This document shows positions 52,842 to 61,973 of a stretch of DNA of 64,000 nt, in pieces. A model generated the notes under the pieces. The model did not search any database and had not been told where the DNA came from. It saw only the letters and a program-made list of their open reading frames with translations. Every line of letters starts with the position of its first letter. The stretch's first letter is position 1. The position numbers and the translations under genes are program-made. The stretch is from Mucilaginibacter lappiensis (GTDB taxonomy: Bacteria; Bacteroidota; Bacteroidia; Sphingobacteriales; Sphingobacteriaceae): NCBI RefSeq assembly GCF_900155965.1, contig NZ_FTMG01000010.1, positions 175,948 through 239,947 on the forward strand. The letters run 5' to 3'.

Positions 52842-53234
52842 TTATTGCTTTGGAGCAGCGTTAGCAGCATCATCAGCTTTTTTCTGATCATGTTTTGCTT
52901 TTTTGTCAGCTTTCAGATCGGCAAAAGCCTTTTTCTGGTTAGCGGTTAAAACAGCATTTAATTTTTGATCAGTTTGAGCCTGGATAACTTTGCGGGTGGC
53001 CTTGTTGGTTTTTTTATCAGCTTTGTGTGCTTTTAAACTATCCATACGTGTAGCCTCGGTGAAAAATATGGCGTTTACCTGCTTGGTTTGACTGGTGGTA
53101 AGCATCAGCCTCTTTTGCAGGTTTTGTGTTTTATGCGCAGCCTTTTGAGCCGGTGTTTTAGCAGGTTGTTGCTGGGCATTGGCCAATACATTTAGTCCGG
53201 TTACCAACGCTATGATTAAAATTAATTTTTTCAT
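52842..53234 (-). CDS. Spy/CpxP-like exported protein
   Basis: A 130-residue, Lys/Ala-rich helical protein with a signal peptide (LILIIALVTGLNVLANA). It contains two LTxxQ-type motifs, LTTSQTKQVNAIFF and LTANQKKAFADL, the marker of Spy/CpxP periplasmic proteins that chaperone unfolded proteins or damp envelope stress. The tail (DKKAKHDQKKADDAANA) is highly charged. It may respond to envelope stress. No two-component pair for it is adjacent. Confidence 0.78.
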   Translation of the reverse strand: MKKLILIIALVTGLNVLANAQQQPAKTPAQKAAHKTQNLQKRLMLTTSQTKQVNAIFFTEATRMDSLKAHKADKKTNKATRKVIQAQTDQKLNAVLTANQKKAFADLKADKKAKHDQKKADDAANAAPKQ

Positions 53235-53414
53235 TTTCTATTTTATTGATGATTTGTTTGGTATGACAAACAGACGCCCATTTGGTTTAATAAATATAAA
53301 AAGATTGTAAGTAACAGAAAGTTAACACAAAAAACTCATATTTATAGTTAAACCAAAATGTCATATTAAAGTCGAAACATTTATAAATTCATGATCCTGC
53401 GCAAATGATCATCT

Positions 53415-55394
53415 ATGAAAAGGACCATAAAGAGCCTCTGTTGCATCTCGTTGCTGATTTTGGGAACGGTATCGCTTTCGTCATTTTTTATTGCATATAG
53501 CCATAACTCGCCATTCAGATGGAAATTTCCGTATCAGCAACAAGGCTTAACGGAAAGACAGGCGGCAGCGCATTTATTAAGCCGGTTTACCTACGGCGCC
53601 ACTCCCGGCGAAATTGATGAAGTGGTAAAGTCCGGATTGGAAAACTGGTTTAAGCAGCAAATGGACGCCGATCTTCCGGATGATTCCCTTAACCGCTTAT
53701 TAGCTCCGTATGATGCCATCAAGCTGACTAACACCCAAGTGGTTACTGAATTTCCAAAAAACGCGCAGGTGCTGCGTATGGCTATAAGCGCGGGCGTGGT
53801 CAACAAAGATTCTGTGAAAACTGACCGAAAATCGTACCGGGATGTGCTGCAAAACTATATGCAGCAAAATGGAATGAAACCCGAGCAAGAACTTTTCAGG
53901 CAGTTTATCAATCAAAAGATATTGCGTGCAGCTTATACCAATAACCAGTTGCAGGAGGTAATGACCAGCTTTTGGTTCAATCATTTTAATGTATCTATCA
54001 CCAAAAACGATTGCGCTCAGTTTATACCCGCCTATGAGCGCGATGTGATCCGCCCTAATGCTTTAGGTAAATTCAATGATATTTTGCTGGCTACAGCCAA
54101 ATCGCCAGCCATGCTGTACTACCTGGATAATTTTACCAGCTCGGCTGCTAACGGTAATGTGCCAGCAGCAAAAAAACTGATTCGTGCGGCGCAGCTACAA
54201 AATATGCCTAGCCAGATGGTGGATAGCGGTAGGCGTGCCGCCTTGGTAAACAAATTACAAAAAGCAAAAAATACACAAGGATTAAATGAGAATTATGCCC
54301 GTGAGGTAATGGAACTGCATACCCTGGGTGTTGACGGAGGATACACGCAGCAGGATGTAACCCAAGCCGCCAAAGTATTAACCGGCTGGACAATATATCC
54401 GATAGGTCAGTATGGTAAGCTGGGAAAAAACATCATGGATAAAATAGGAGCCGATCGTTTGGAGAATCGAAGATTTGTTCGCGATAGCGATTTCTTATTC
54501 AATGCCAACCGTCACGATAAGACAGAGAAGGTGGTTTTGGGTAAACATTTTGGTCCGGATGAAGGATACCAGGAAGGGGTACAGCTATTATCCATGCTGG
54601 CACATAGCCCGGCTACAGCAAAATTCATCAGTCGTAAAATAGCGGTACGTTTTGTGAGCGATAACCCTCCGCAGAGTTTGATCAATAAAATGGCTAAAAC
54701 ATTCCTGGATAAGGATGGTGATATTAAACAGGTGCTGATTACTATGGTAAGTGCGCCAGAATTCTGGAATGCATCCGCGCTGCGCGAAAAAACAAAATCA
54801 CCTTTTGAACTGGCTATAGGTTCTGTTCGCAGTCTGCATGCCGATATAGAGCAACCTTATCAGCTTTATAACTGGATAAATAAGATGGGTGAGAAGATGT
54901 ATTATTACCAGGCTCCGACCGGTTTTCCGGACAAGGGACAATACTGGATCAATACCGGCGCGTTGCTCAATAGGATGAATTTTGGTCTGGCCCTTGCCAC
55001 CGGGCGTATACCTGGCGTAAAGATAGACCTGGCGGCGCTAAACAACCATCATGAACCCGAAAGCGCTCAGGCTGCCTTAGCTATCTATAGCAAACTGATC
55101 ATGCCGGAGCGCAAGCTCGACGAAACCATTAAACGCCTTACACCATTGCTTACCGACCCAAACCTGGCTCAACGGGTTGATGAAGCAAGTTCTAATAAGC
55201 TTTATGCAAAAGTGGGGGAACCCGCCGAAAAGAGCATGACCGCACCGGAGAAGATGATGGCAGATAATAAATTGGCCGCACAAGGGAAGCGCCCCAATAA
55301 TGTAATGGCCATGCAAACTCCGGGTAACAACAAATCTATGCTGGGACAGGTAGTAGGGGTGATCATTGGTTCACCCGAATATCAACGACGTTAA
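53415..55394 (+). CDS. DUF1800 domain-containing exported protein
   Basis: A 659-residue protein with an N-terminal hydrophobic signal (LCCISLLILGTVSLSSFF). The conserved block HLLSRFTYGATPGEIDEVVK near residue 50 and the NENYAREVMELHTLGVDGGY motif define DUF1800, whose function is not established. Further conserved is TQAAKVLTGWTI and FHANRHDKTEKVVLGK-like FNANRHDKT. It lies 19 bases before a DUF1501 gene, the arrangement seen across Bacteroidota and Planctomycetota. The pair probably acts in the periplasm or at the cell surface. Confidence 0.93.
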   Translation: MKRTIKSLCCISLLILGTVSLSSFFIAYSHNSPFRWKFPYQQQGLTERQAAAHLLSRFTYGATPGEIDEVVKSGLENWFKQQMDADLPDDSLNRLLAPYDAIKLTNTQVVTEFPKNAQVLRMAISAGVVNKDSVKTDRKSYRDVLQNYMQQNGMKPEQELFRQFINQKILRAAYTNNQLQEVMTSFWFNHFNVSITKNDCAQFIPAYERDVIRPNALGKFNDILLATAKSPAMLYYLDNFTSSAANGNVPAAKKLIRAAQLQNMPSQMVDSGRRAALVNKLQKAKNTQGLNENYAREVMELHTLGVDGGYTQQDVTQAAKVLTGWTIYPIGQYGKLGKNIMDKIGADRLENRRFVRDSDFLFNANRHDKTEKVVLGKHFGPDEGYQEGVQLLSMLAHSPATAKFISRKIAVRFVSDNPPQSLINKMAKTFLDKDGDIKQVLITMVSAPEFWNASALREKTKSPFELAIGSVRSLHADIEQPYQLYNWINKMGEKMYYYQAPTGFPDKGQYWINTGALLNRMNFGLALATGRIPGVKIDLAALNNHHEPESAQAALAIYSKLIMPERKLDETIKRLTPLLTDPNLAQRVDEASSNKLYAKVGEPAEKSMTAPEKMMADNKLAAQGKRPNNVMAMQTPGNNKSMLGQVVGVIIGSPEYQRR

Positions 55395-55413
55395 TCTATA
55401 AAAACATAAGATC

Positions 55414-56685
55414 ATGGTATCAAGAAGAGGATTTTTAAAATCAGGAGGCTTAGCCTTATTGGGTGTGGGCTTAATGGGTGGCATCCCCGGCTTTTTAGCC
55501 GAAGCCGCCGCAAGCGAAAAGATCATATCGCCCTATAAAAAACGTAAAACGCTTATCTGTATATTTCAAAGGGGCGCTATGGATGGCCTGATGGCCGTGA
55601 CACCATTTAATGATCAATATTTAAAGGATGCCCGGCCTACATTGTTTATGTCGGCAGCGAAAGCGGGTAACAGTTCACCGCTAATTGACCTGGATGGCAG
55701 GTTTGGCTTGCATCCGTCCATGAAATCTTTTGAACCGCTGTTTCGTGAAAAACGATTAGGAATAGTACAAGGTATCGGATCGCCAAACAATACCCGTTCG
55801 CATTTTGATGCACAGGATTATATGGAATCGGGTACGCCTTTCAATAAAGGAACCTCCAGCGGCTGGCTTAACCGGGCGGTTGGTTTATTGGGTCATGACG
55901 CTTTAACGCCATTTACAGCGGTGAGCATGACATCGGCTATGCCGCGATCTTTTTACGGCGATAATCCTTCAGTATCGATCAGTAACCTGCAGGATTTCGC
56001 TATCCAGATGCGCGGTAACCCTATGGGTGCCAATATGGCTGCTAAAAGCTTTGAAGATCTGTATGATCAAACATCGTCTGGCTTGTTAAAACAGACCGGT
56101 AAAGAAAGCTTTGAGGCGGTTAAAATGCTGCAGAAAACAAACATTAAAAACTATACACCAGCCAACAACGCGGTATATCCAAATTCGGCATTGGGTAATT
56201 CATTAAAGCAAATAGCCCAGCTGATTAAAATGGATGTAGGATTAGAAGTAGCCTTTGCCGAATCAAATGGTTGGGATACGCACTTCAACCAGGGAGCTGA
56301 AAATGGCATATTTGCCCGTAACGTAGCCGATCTGAGTGGTAGTATCACCGCTTTGTGGACCGATTTAGGAGCTTACCAGGATGATGTTACCGTGATGACC
56401 ATGACCGAATTTGGGCGTACCGTACATCAAAATGGCACCGGCGGCACCGATCATGGCCGGGCATCATGTAACTTTATTTTAGGGAATGATATTAACGGCG
56501 GACTGGTTCATGGCGATATGAAGCCCCTGGCTGTAGAAAACCTCGAAGATGGTCGGGATTTGGCAGTTACCACCGATTTTAGAAGCGTGTTTAGTGAAGT
56601 GGCAGACAGGCACCTGAACATCAATAACGATCATGTTTTGTTTCCTGATTGGAGCGGTAACAGGATAGGGGTAATGCGGGGGTAA
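55414..56685 (+). CDS. DUF1501 domain-containing protein with Tat signal
   Basis: A 423-residue protein. The N-terminus VSRRGFLKSGGLALLGVGLM is a twin-arginine signal (SRRGFLK) leading to export of a folded protein. The conserved segments RGAMDGLMAVTPFNDQYLKD, RSHFDAQDYMESGT, SNGWDTHFNQGAE and TMTEFGRTVHQNGTGGTDHG mark the DUF1501 family, which is related to alkaline phosphatase/sulfatase folds. It is the second gene of the DUF1800/DUF1501 pair. Function is unknown. It converges on the kinase gene five bases away. Confidence 0.93.
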   Translation: MVSRRGFLKSGGLALLGVGLMGGIPGFLAEAAASEKIISPYKKRKTLICIFQRGAMDGLMAVTPFNDQYLKDARPTLFMSAAKAGNSSPLIDLDGRFGLHPSMKSFEPLFREKRLGIVQGIGSPNNTRSHFDAQDYMESGTPFNKGTSSGWLNRAVGLLGHDALTPFTAVSMTSAMPRSFYGDNPSVSISNLQDFAIQMRGNPMGANMAAKSFEDLYDQTSSGLLKQTGKESFEAVKMLQKTNIKNYTPANNAVYPNSALGNSLKQIAQLIKMDVGLEVAFAESNGWDTHFNQGAENGIFARNVADLSGSITALWTDLGAYQDDVTVMTMTEFGRTVHQNGTGGTDHGRASCNFILGNDINGGLVHGDMKPLAVENLEDGRDLAVTTDFRSVFSEVADRHLNINNDHVLFPDWSGNRIGVMRG

Positions 56686-56690
56686 TTATC

Positions 56691-58034
56691 TTATCCCAGC
56701 CAGGCAGTGGGAAGTTTTATAGAAAAAACTGTACCACGGCCCACGATGCTTTCTACATCGATAATGCCGTTATGTTTTTCGACTATCTGGCGTACGATAC
56801 TTAAGCCCAGACCGGTTGATTCTTCGCCCCGGAGGCCGGTTCTGCGTGCTTTTGAAAAACGGTTAAATACATCCGGGAGCATGTCGGCTGGGATGCCCAA
56901 GCCGTAGTCTTGTACTTCAATAACCAGTTCTTCGCTCTTTTTATTTAGCCTGACATCTACACGGCTGTTATCTTTTGAAAACTTGATCGCATTACTGACT
57001 AGATTATCGATGGCACGGTGTAGTTTTTCTTTATTTACTTTGGCATAAGCCGGGTTAATGTTGCTGGTAAATATTACATCCGCTTTAAGGTCCTGCTGTA
57101 TCTCCCAATCGTTTACAATGCCTTTTAGCAATTGATTCAGTTCCGTTCTTTCCATTTCAAAAACATCATTGGTGTCATTGCGGGCAGCTTCCAGCAAATC
57201 ATCAATAATGGTTCGGGCTTTAATGCAGGATGCCTTCATCATATTCAGGTTCTCCTGCATTTCATCGTTCAGGTCATGATCCATTTCCATGATCATGGCC
57301 AGCGATTCTACCGCCGCGATAGGGTTGCGAAGGTCATGAGCCACCATACCTAATACCTGGTTCTTAAATTCACCTGCTTTTTCTATTTCTACATTCTTTT
57401 CCCTGATCTCGATCACCTGCTGGTAATAATTGACCTTGTAAGAGAAAAAGTACCTGGAAGTAAGATAAAAAGCAGAAAGCAGAATGGCAGATATCAGCTG
57501 ATTATACACCATTTGAGTGGAGCCGGTTTGACTGTAGAATAAAAGAGCTGTAAAAAGTATCTCAATGGTAATGATCAAAATAAGAGTTTCGTAATACTCA
57601 AACACATATATAGCGCTGATGAGACTTAGGGCAATAAGGTACAGTGTTAAAGCATTGCTGGGATCAGACGTGGCAATAAAACTGGAATACATACCACAGG
57701 ATATGATGTATACCGAAAACAGGAACACCAGGAGTGACATACCGGCAGTTGCTTTTTTATGGCTTTTGAAATTTGCGATGAACAGATTACTTACAATCAG
57801 GAAAATGGGTGTGATAATAATGAACACCCAATTACTCAAACTAAATTCCGGGAAATTTTGGGCACGCGTAAGACTCACCGGAAAAACAAAATACAGTATC
57901 CTTATAACCACATTCAACACCAAAAATATAATGCTTCCGGCCCTTATAGCAACCAGGTTTTGATAGGTATAATAGTCCCTGTAAGATGCCTTATATTTTG
58001 CTGGCAAGCTGTTGAAAAAGAAATGAGTATTCAA
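56691..58034 (-). CDS. membrane-bound histidine kinase
   Basis: A 447-residue sensor with about six membrane segments in the first 200 residues (IRILYFVFPVSLTRAQ, WVFIIITPIFLIVSNLFIAN, ILLSAFYLTSRYFFSYKVNY), no periplasmic domain and no PAS or HAMP domain. The catalytic part has the H-box GMVAHDLRNPIAAVES, N-box NLVSNAIKFSKD, DYGLGIPADM and GLGLSIVRQIVEKH. All kinase elements are present. No response regulator lies beside it, so it is an orphan. It converges on the DUF1501 gene and is divergent from clpB. Confidence 0.92.
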   Translation of the reverse strand: MNTHFFFNSLPAKYKASYRDYYTYQNLVAIRAGSIIFLVLNVVIRILYFVFPVSLTRAQNFPEFSLSNWVFIIITPIFLIVSNLFIANFKSHKKATAGMSLLVFLFSVYIISCGMYSSFIATSDPSNALTLYLIALSLISAIYVFEYYETLILIITIEILFTALLFYSQTGSTQMVYNQLISAILLSAFYLTSRYFFSYKVNYYQQVIEIREKNVEIEKAGEFKNQVLGMVAHDLRNPIAAVESLAMIMEMDHDLNDEMQENLNMMKASCIKARTIIDDLLEAARNDTNDVFEMERTELNQLLKGIVNDWEIQQDLKADVIFTSNINPAYAKVNKEKLHRAIDNLVSNAIKFSKDNSRVDVRLNKKSEELVIEVQDYGLGIPADMLPDVFNRFSKARRTGLRGEESTGLGLSIVRQIVEKHNGIIDVESIVGRGTVFSIKLPTAWLG

Positions 58035-58188
58035 TGGTATCGCATATAAGGTTGTCGGGCAAAAATATCAAAATTTAATAAGAAATTTTTCAAATAATAA
58101 CAAGTCAAAATGTCGTTTAAGTTTATATTTACCTGACTTTTTTTCACTTAACATTAAGTGGCAAGCGTTTTGATTAATACTCATCAAT

Positions 58189-60810
58189 ATGAACTTTAAC
58201 AACTTTACAATAAAAGCCCAGGAAGCCGTACAAAAGGCTTCGGAAATTGCCGCTGGTAATCAACAACAGGCAATTGAACCCGCGCACCTGTTAAAAGGCT
58301 TGTTGCTGGTTGATGAAAATGTTATAACCTATTTATTAAAAAAATTAAACGTAAACCTTAACCGGTTGAATGAAACGCTCGACGCGCAGATCAGTTCATA
58401 CCCCAAGGTAAGCGGAAGCAATATTTATTTGTCATCAGATACCAATTCGGCCTTGCAAAAAGCGCAGGGGTATTTAAAGGAATTTAAAGACGAATTTGTA
58501 TCGGTTGAACATATCCTATTGGGTATACTAACGGCCGGCGGTACTATCAGCTCGCTGTTAAAAGACCTTGGCGTAAATGAAAAAGACCTCAAAAAAGCCA
58601 TAGTAAGTTTACGTGGTGACAGTAAAGTAACCGATCAGAATGCCGAAGCTACATATAATGCCCTGAATAAATATGCTCGTAACCTGAATGAGTATGCCGA
58701 ATCGGGCAAGCTCGACCCAGTTATCGGTCGTGATGATGAAATTCGCCGGGTGATCCAGATCCTATCGCGCCGTACCAAAAATAACCCCATCCTGGTGGGG
58801 GAACCTGGTGTGGGTAAAACAGCCATTGCCGAAGGTATTGCCTTCCGGATCATTAAAGGCGACGTGCCTGAGAGTCTGAAAACCAAAGTGGTTTATTCCC
58901 TGGATATGGGTGCCTTGATAGCTGGTGCCAAATACAAAGGCGAGTTTGAAGAACGACTGAAAGCCGTGATCAAAGAAGTAACCCAAAGCGATGGCGAGAT
59001 CATCCTGTTTATTGATGAGATCCATACACTGGTAGGTGCTGGCGGTGGCGAAGGCGCTATGGATGCGGCTAATATATTGAAGCCGGCCCTTGCCCGTGGT
59101 GAACTGCGATCAATTGGCGCTACCACACTTAATGAGTACCAGAAATACCTGGAAAAAGATAAAGCGTTGGAACGCCGTTTTCAGAAAGTGATGGTGGAAG
59201 AGCCGGATACTGCCGATGCCATATCCATCTTACGTGGTTTGAAAGAGCGTTACGAAACCCACCATAAGGTGCGTATTAAAGACGAGGCCATTATAGCCGC
59301 GGTGGAAATGTCGCAACGATATATTTCTGACAGATTTTTACCCGATAAGGCTATCGACCTGATGGATGAGGCCGCCTCTAAACTGCGCTTGGAAATGGAT
59401 TCGGTACCTGAAGTGGTTGATGAGCTGGAACGTCGTATCATGCAGCTGGAAATTGAACGGGAGGCTATCAAACGGGAAAAAGACGACCGTAAAGTGGGTG
59501 AATTGAGTGAAGAGATAGCTAACCTGTCGGCTCAGCGCGATTCCTTACGTGCCAAATGGAAAGGTGAAAAAGACCTGGTTGATGGTATTAACCAAAAGGT
59601 GGAACTGATTGAAAACTATAAGCTGGAAGCCGAACAGGCCGAGCGTGCCGGTGATTATGGTAAAGTGGCAGAATTGCGGTACGGAACCATTGTACAGGCG
59701 CAGGCCGAAGTGGAAAAGCTAAAAGCCGCCCTGTTGGAAAACCAAAGCGACAGCCGTATGCTGAAGGAAGAGGTTACTGCCGATGATATTGCCGGTGTGG
59801 TTTCCCGCTGGACAGGTATCCCTGTTTCTAAAATGATACAGAGTGAGCGCGAAAAGCTACTGCACCTGGAAGAAGAGTTGCACAAACGTGTAGCCGGGCA
59901 GGAAGAGGCTATTGAAGCCATTAGCGATGCTATACGCCGCAGCCGTGCCGGTTTGCAGGACAAGCGCAGGCCTATCGGTTCATTTATATTCCTGGGTACA
60001 ACCGGTGTAGGTAAAACTGAATTGGCCAAAGCTCTGGCAGAGTATCTGTTCAATGACGAAAGCGCATTAGTGCGTATTGATATGAGCGAATACCAGGAAC
60101 GCCATGCGGTTTCCAGGCTGATTGGAGCGCCTCCGGGCTATGTAGGCTATGATGAAGGCGGCCAACTGACCGAGGCTGTAAGGCGTAAACCTTATAGCGT
60201 GGTATTGTTGGATGAGATCGAGAAAGCCCATCCGGATGTGTTTAACATCTTGCTGCAGGTATTGGATGATGGTCGTTTAACTGATAATAAAGGCCGTTTG
60301 GTGAATTTTAAGAATACTATCATCATCATGACCTCCAACATAGGTTCAAACATTATACAGGAAAATTTCCAAACGCTGGAGGATGATAACCGCGAAGAGC
60401 TGATAGCCAAAACTAAGAACGAGCTGTTTACATTACTGCGTGCTACTATCCGTCCGGAGTTTTTGAACCGTATTGACGAGATCATTATGTTCACCCCGCT
60501 AAGCCGCGATGAGATACATGATATTGTGAAACTGCAGTTTAACCAGGTAAAACAAACCCTGGCCGAAATGGGTATCACGATGGAAGCTACCGACGAAGCA
60601 TTGGATTGGCTGGCCCAGTTAGGTTACGATCCGCAGTTTGGCGCCCGTCCGCTAAAACGTGTCATCCAGAAAAAGATCCTGAACGAGCTATCGAAGCAGA
60701 TCCTGGCTGGCACAGTTGATAAGGACAGTACCATCAAAGTGGATATGTTTGATAACAATTTTGTGTTTTTAAACACTCCAAAAACTACCGACGAGGCGGT
60801 AAAACAATAA
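58189..60810 (+). CDS. clpB: ATP-dependent chaperone ClpB
   Basis: An 873-residue disaggregase. The N-domain (FTIKAQEAVQKASEIAAGNQ) is followed by AAA1 with Walker A GEPGVGKTAIAEG and Walker B ILFIDEIHTLVGAG, then the long coiled-coil M domain (about residues 410-530), AAA2 with GTTGVGKTELAKAL and LLDEIEKAHPDVFN, and the C-terminal domain ending in a polar tail. The presence of the M domain distinguishes it from ClpA/ClpC. With DnaK it rescues aggregated proteins. A perfect terminator follows. Confidence 0.97.
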   Translation: MNFNNFTIKAQEAVQKASEIAAGNQQQAIEPAHLLKGLLLVDENVITYLLKKLNVNLNRLNETLDAQISSYPKVSGSNIYLSSDTNSALQKAQGYLKEFKDEFVSVEHILLGILTAGGTISSLLKDLGVNEKDLKKAIVSLRGDSKVTDQNAEATYNALNKYARNLNEYAESGKLDPVIGRDDEIRRVIQILSRRTKNNPILVGEPGVGKTAIAEGIAFRIIKGDVPESLKTKVVYSLDMGALIAGAKYKGEFEERLKAVIKEVTQSDGEIILFIDEIHTLVGAGGGEGAMDAANILKPALARGELRSIGATTLNEYQKYLEKDKALERRFQKVMVEEPDTADAISILRGLKERYETHHKVRIKDEAIIAAVEMSQRYISDRFLPDKAIDLMDEAASKLRLEMDSVPEVVDELERRIMQLEIEREAIKREKDDRKVGELSEEIANLSAQRDSLRAKWKGEKDLVDGINQKVELIENYKLEAEQAERAGDYGKVAELRYGTIVQAQAEVEKLKAALLENQSDSRMLKEEVTADDIAGVVSRWTGIPVSKMIQSEREKLLHLEEELHKRVAGQEEAIEAISDAIRRSRAGLQDKRRPIGSFIFLGTTGVGKTELAKALAEYLFNDESALVRIDMSEYQERHAVSRLIGAPPGYVGYDEGGQLTEAVRRKPYSVVLLDEIEKAHPDVFNILLQVLDDGRLTDNKGRLVNFKNTIIIMTSNIGSNIIQENFQTLEDDNREELIAKTKNELFTLLRATIRPEFLNRIDEIIMFTPLSRDEIHDIVKLQFNQVKQTLAEMGITMEATDEALDWLAQLGYDPQFGARPLKRVIQKKILNELSKQILAGTVDKDSTIKVDMFDNNFVFLNTPKTTDEAVKQ

Positions 60811-60827
60811 AATAATAAATCCATTAT

Positions 60828-60865
60828 AACGCAAAGAGCCACCCATTTGGGTGGCTCTTTGCGTT
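60828..60865 (+). terminator. intrinsic terminator of clpB
   Basis: An 18-bp perfect stem (AACGCAAAGAGCCACCCA with its complement, 60848-60865) around a two-base loop, followed by AATAAAAAA. It is 18 bases past the clpB stop codon. Confidence 0.85.
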
Positions 60866-60876
60866 AATAAAAAAGG

Positions 60877-61003
60877 CGTCATTGCTGCGAGGTGCGAAAC
60901 AAAGAGCCCCCTCTAAATCTCCCCCGGAAGGGGAGACTTTTCGAAATATTTTAAAGCCCTCGCTTTCGGGGAGGGTTGGGTGGGGCTCTTTACTGCAATG
61001 ACG
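60877..61003. repeat. nested repeats: CGTCATTGC element containing the GGGTGGGGC element
   Basis: Outer arms CGTCATTGC (60877-60885) and GCAATGACG (60995-61003) belong to the family at 4899-4985. Within them lies the repeat with inverted AAAGAGCCCC (60901-60910) and GGGGCTCTTT (60982-60991), the family of 38553-38614. This suggests that one element inserted into another. Confidence 0.65.
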
Positions 61004-61035
61004 GGCGGAATAGGTTCACAATTATATATTAAGGA

Positions 61036-61224
61036 TCATGGTTTTTCCTCGTCATCTTCCTTGCTTTTTTCTTCAACCATTTCTATTAAGGTTTCGTTGT
61101 CCATAATTCTGTCCCTGTTTTTTGATTGGGTTGGTCCTGCTCCGGTTATAGCTACACCGGTAACAGCCAATAATAAAAACAGTACCAGGCAAAAAAGCCT
61201 GAATACTTTTTTTAGCTTTTTCAT
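61036..61224 (-). CDS. small membrane protein (62 aa)
   Basis: 62 residues from ATG 61224 (MKKLKKVFRLFCLVLFLLLA). A single hydrophobic segment, VFRLFCLVLFLLLAVTGVAI, could be a signal peptide or membrane anchor. The tail is polar and acidic (MVEEKSKEDDEEKP). No family is recognised. An earlier start at 61260 would add twelve residues. It lies 225 bases after clpB on the opposite strand. Confidence 0.55.
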   Translation of the reverse strand: MKKLKKVFRLFCLVLFLLLAVTGVAITGAGPTQSKNRDRIMDNETLIEMVEEKSKEDDEEKP

Positions 61225-61312
61225 GCCGATAGCCGTGTGCGCCTGATATGCATTAAGCATAGCTAAGCCATGGAATAAAATTTATATATGAATTTTTGAT
61301 AAACAGGCCAGA

Positions 61313-61773
61313 TTAGCCTATTTGGAAAAAGGTGGCATTATCATGATGATCGGCTGCACGATACAGGTGATCAATGTTATAGGTGAAGTAATGTTTAGTA
61401 GATAAAAACAATTGCTTTAAATACCTGTGGCGGGTTAGTGTGAGCCTATTATCAGCATTAATTCTTTGAGCGGCATATTTTCTGCCGGCAAGGGATGAAG
61501 GGATATTGGTATAAAAAGCTAATGCTGCTCTTTTATAACTGATTCCACCTTTTGAAACGAAATTTTTATCAGAGAACAGTTCTGTACCCCTCTTTTATAA
61601 CTGATTCCACCTTTTGAAACGAAATTTTTATCAGAGAACAGTTCTGTACCCCACACGCGGTTATTGCCGGGAATATTTTGGCTTACATAGCCCGGCAGCG
61701 CAAAAAAGCTAACCATGAAGCCAAAAGCCAGCAGGTATTTTTTAAACGAAGCTTTGATATGGCTATTGAACAC
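61313..61773 (-). pseudogene. exported small protein gene broken by a 62-bp tandem duplication
   Basis: From GTG 61773 the frame encodes a signal-like N-terminus (KKYLLAFGFMVSFFALPGYV) and then VWGTELFSDKNFVSKGGISY. The exact 62-bp duplication 61528-61651 shifts the frame and it stops soon after (ends VESVIKEQH). Removing one copy restores a continuous 132-residue frame that passes from GGISYKR into AALAFYTNIPSSLAGRKYAA and ends at a TAA at 61313-61315. The restored tail is Tyr/His/Arg-rich and not recognised. The duplication may be recent, or an assembly artefact. Confidence 0.7.
61528..61651. repeat. exact 62-bp tandem duplication
   Basis: Two identical copies, 61528-61589 and 61590-61651, beginning CTCTTTTATAACTGATTCCA. 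The length is not a multiple of three, so it shifts the frame of the gene that contains it. Confidence 0.95.
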
Positions 61774-61973
61774 ATGTAAATATAATCAAATAGTTGTTAT
61801 ATCTAACGGTTTATGAATGAGTGAGTTTTTTCATTTAAATGCCTTGTACTCATATTCTTGATAATATTTAATAATATGTTAATATTGTGTAAATGTTTGA
61901 TTATAAACTTTTATAGAAGTTTACCACACAATTATTTAGTACCGACACATATATAAACTTACCGAAAATCACT

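Noticed and set aside
58635..60578. Several minus-strand frames over clpB
   Set aside because: They mirror clpB codons, with Ser/Ile-rich shadow composition and no domain.
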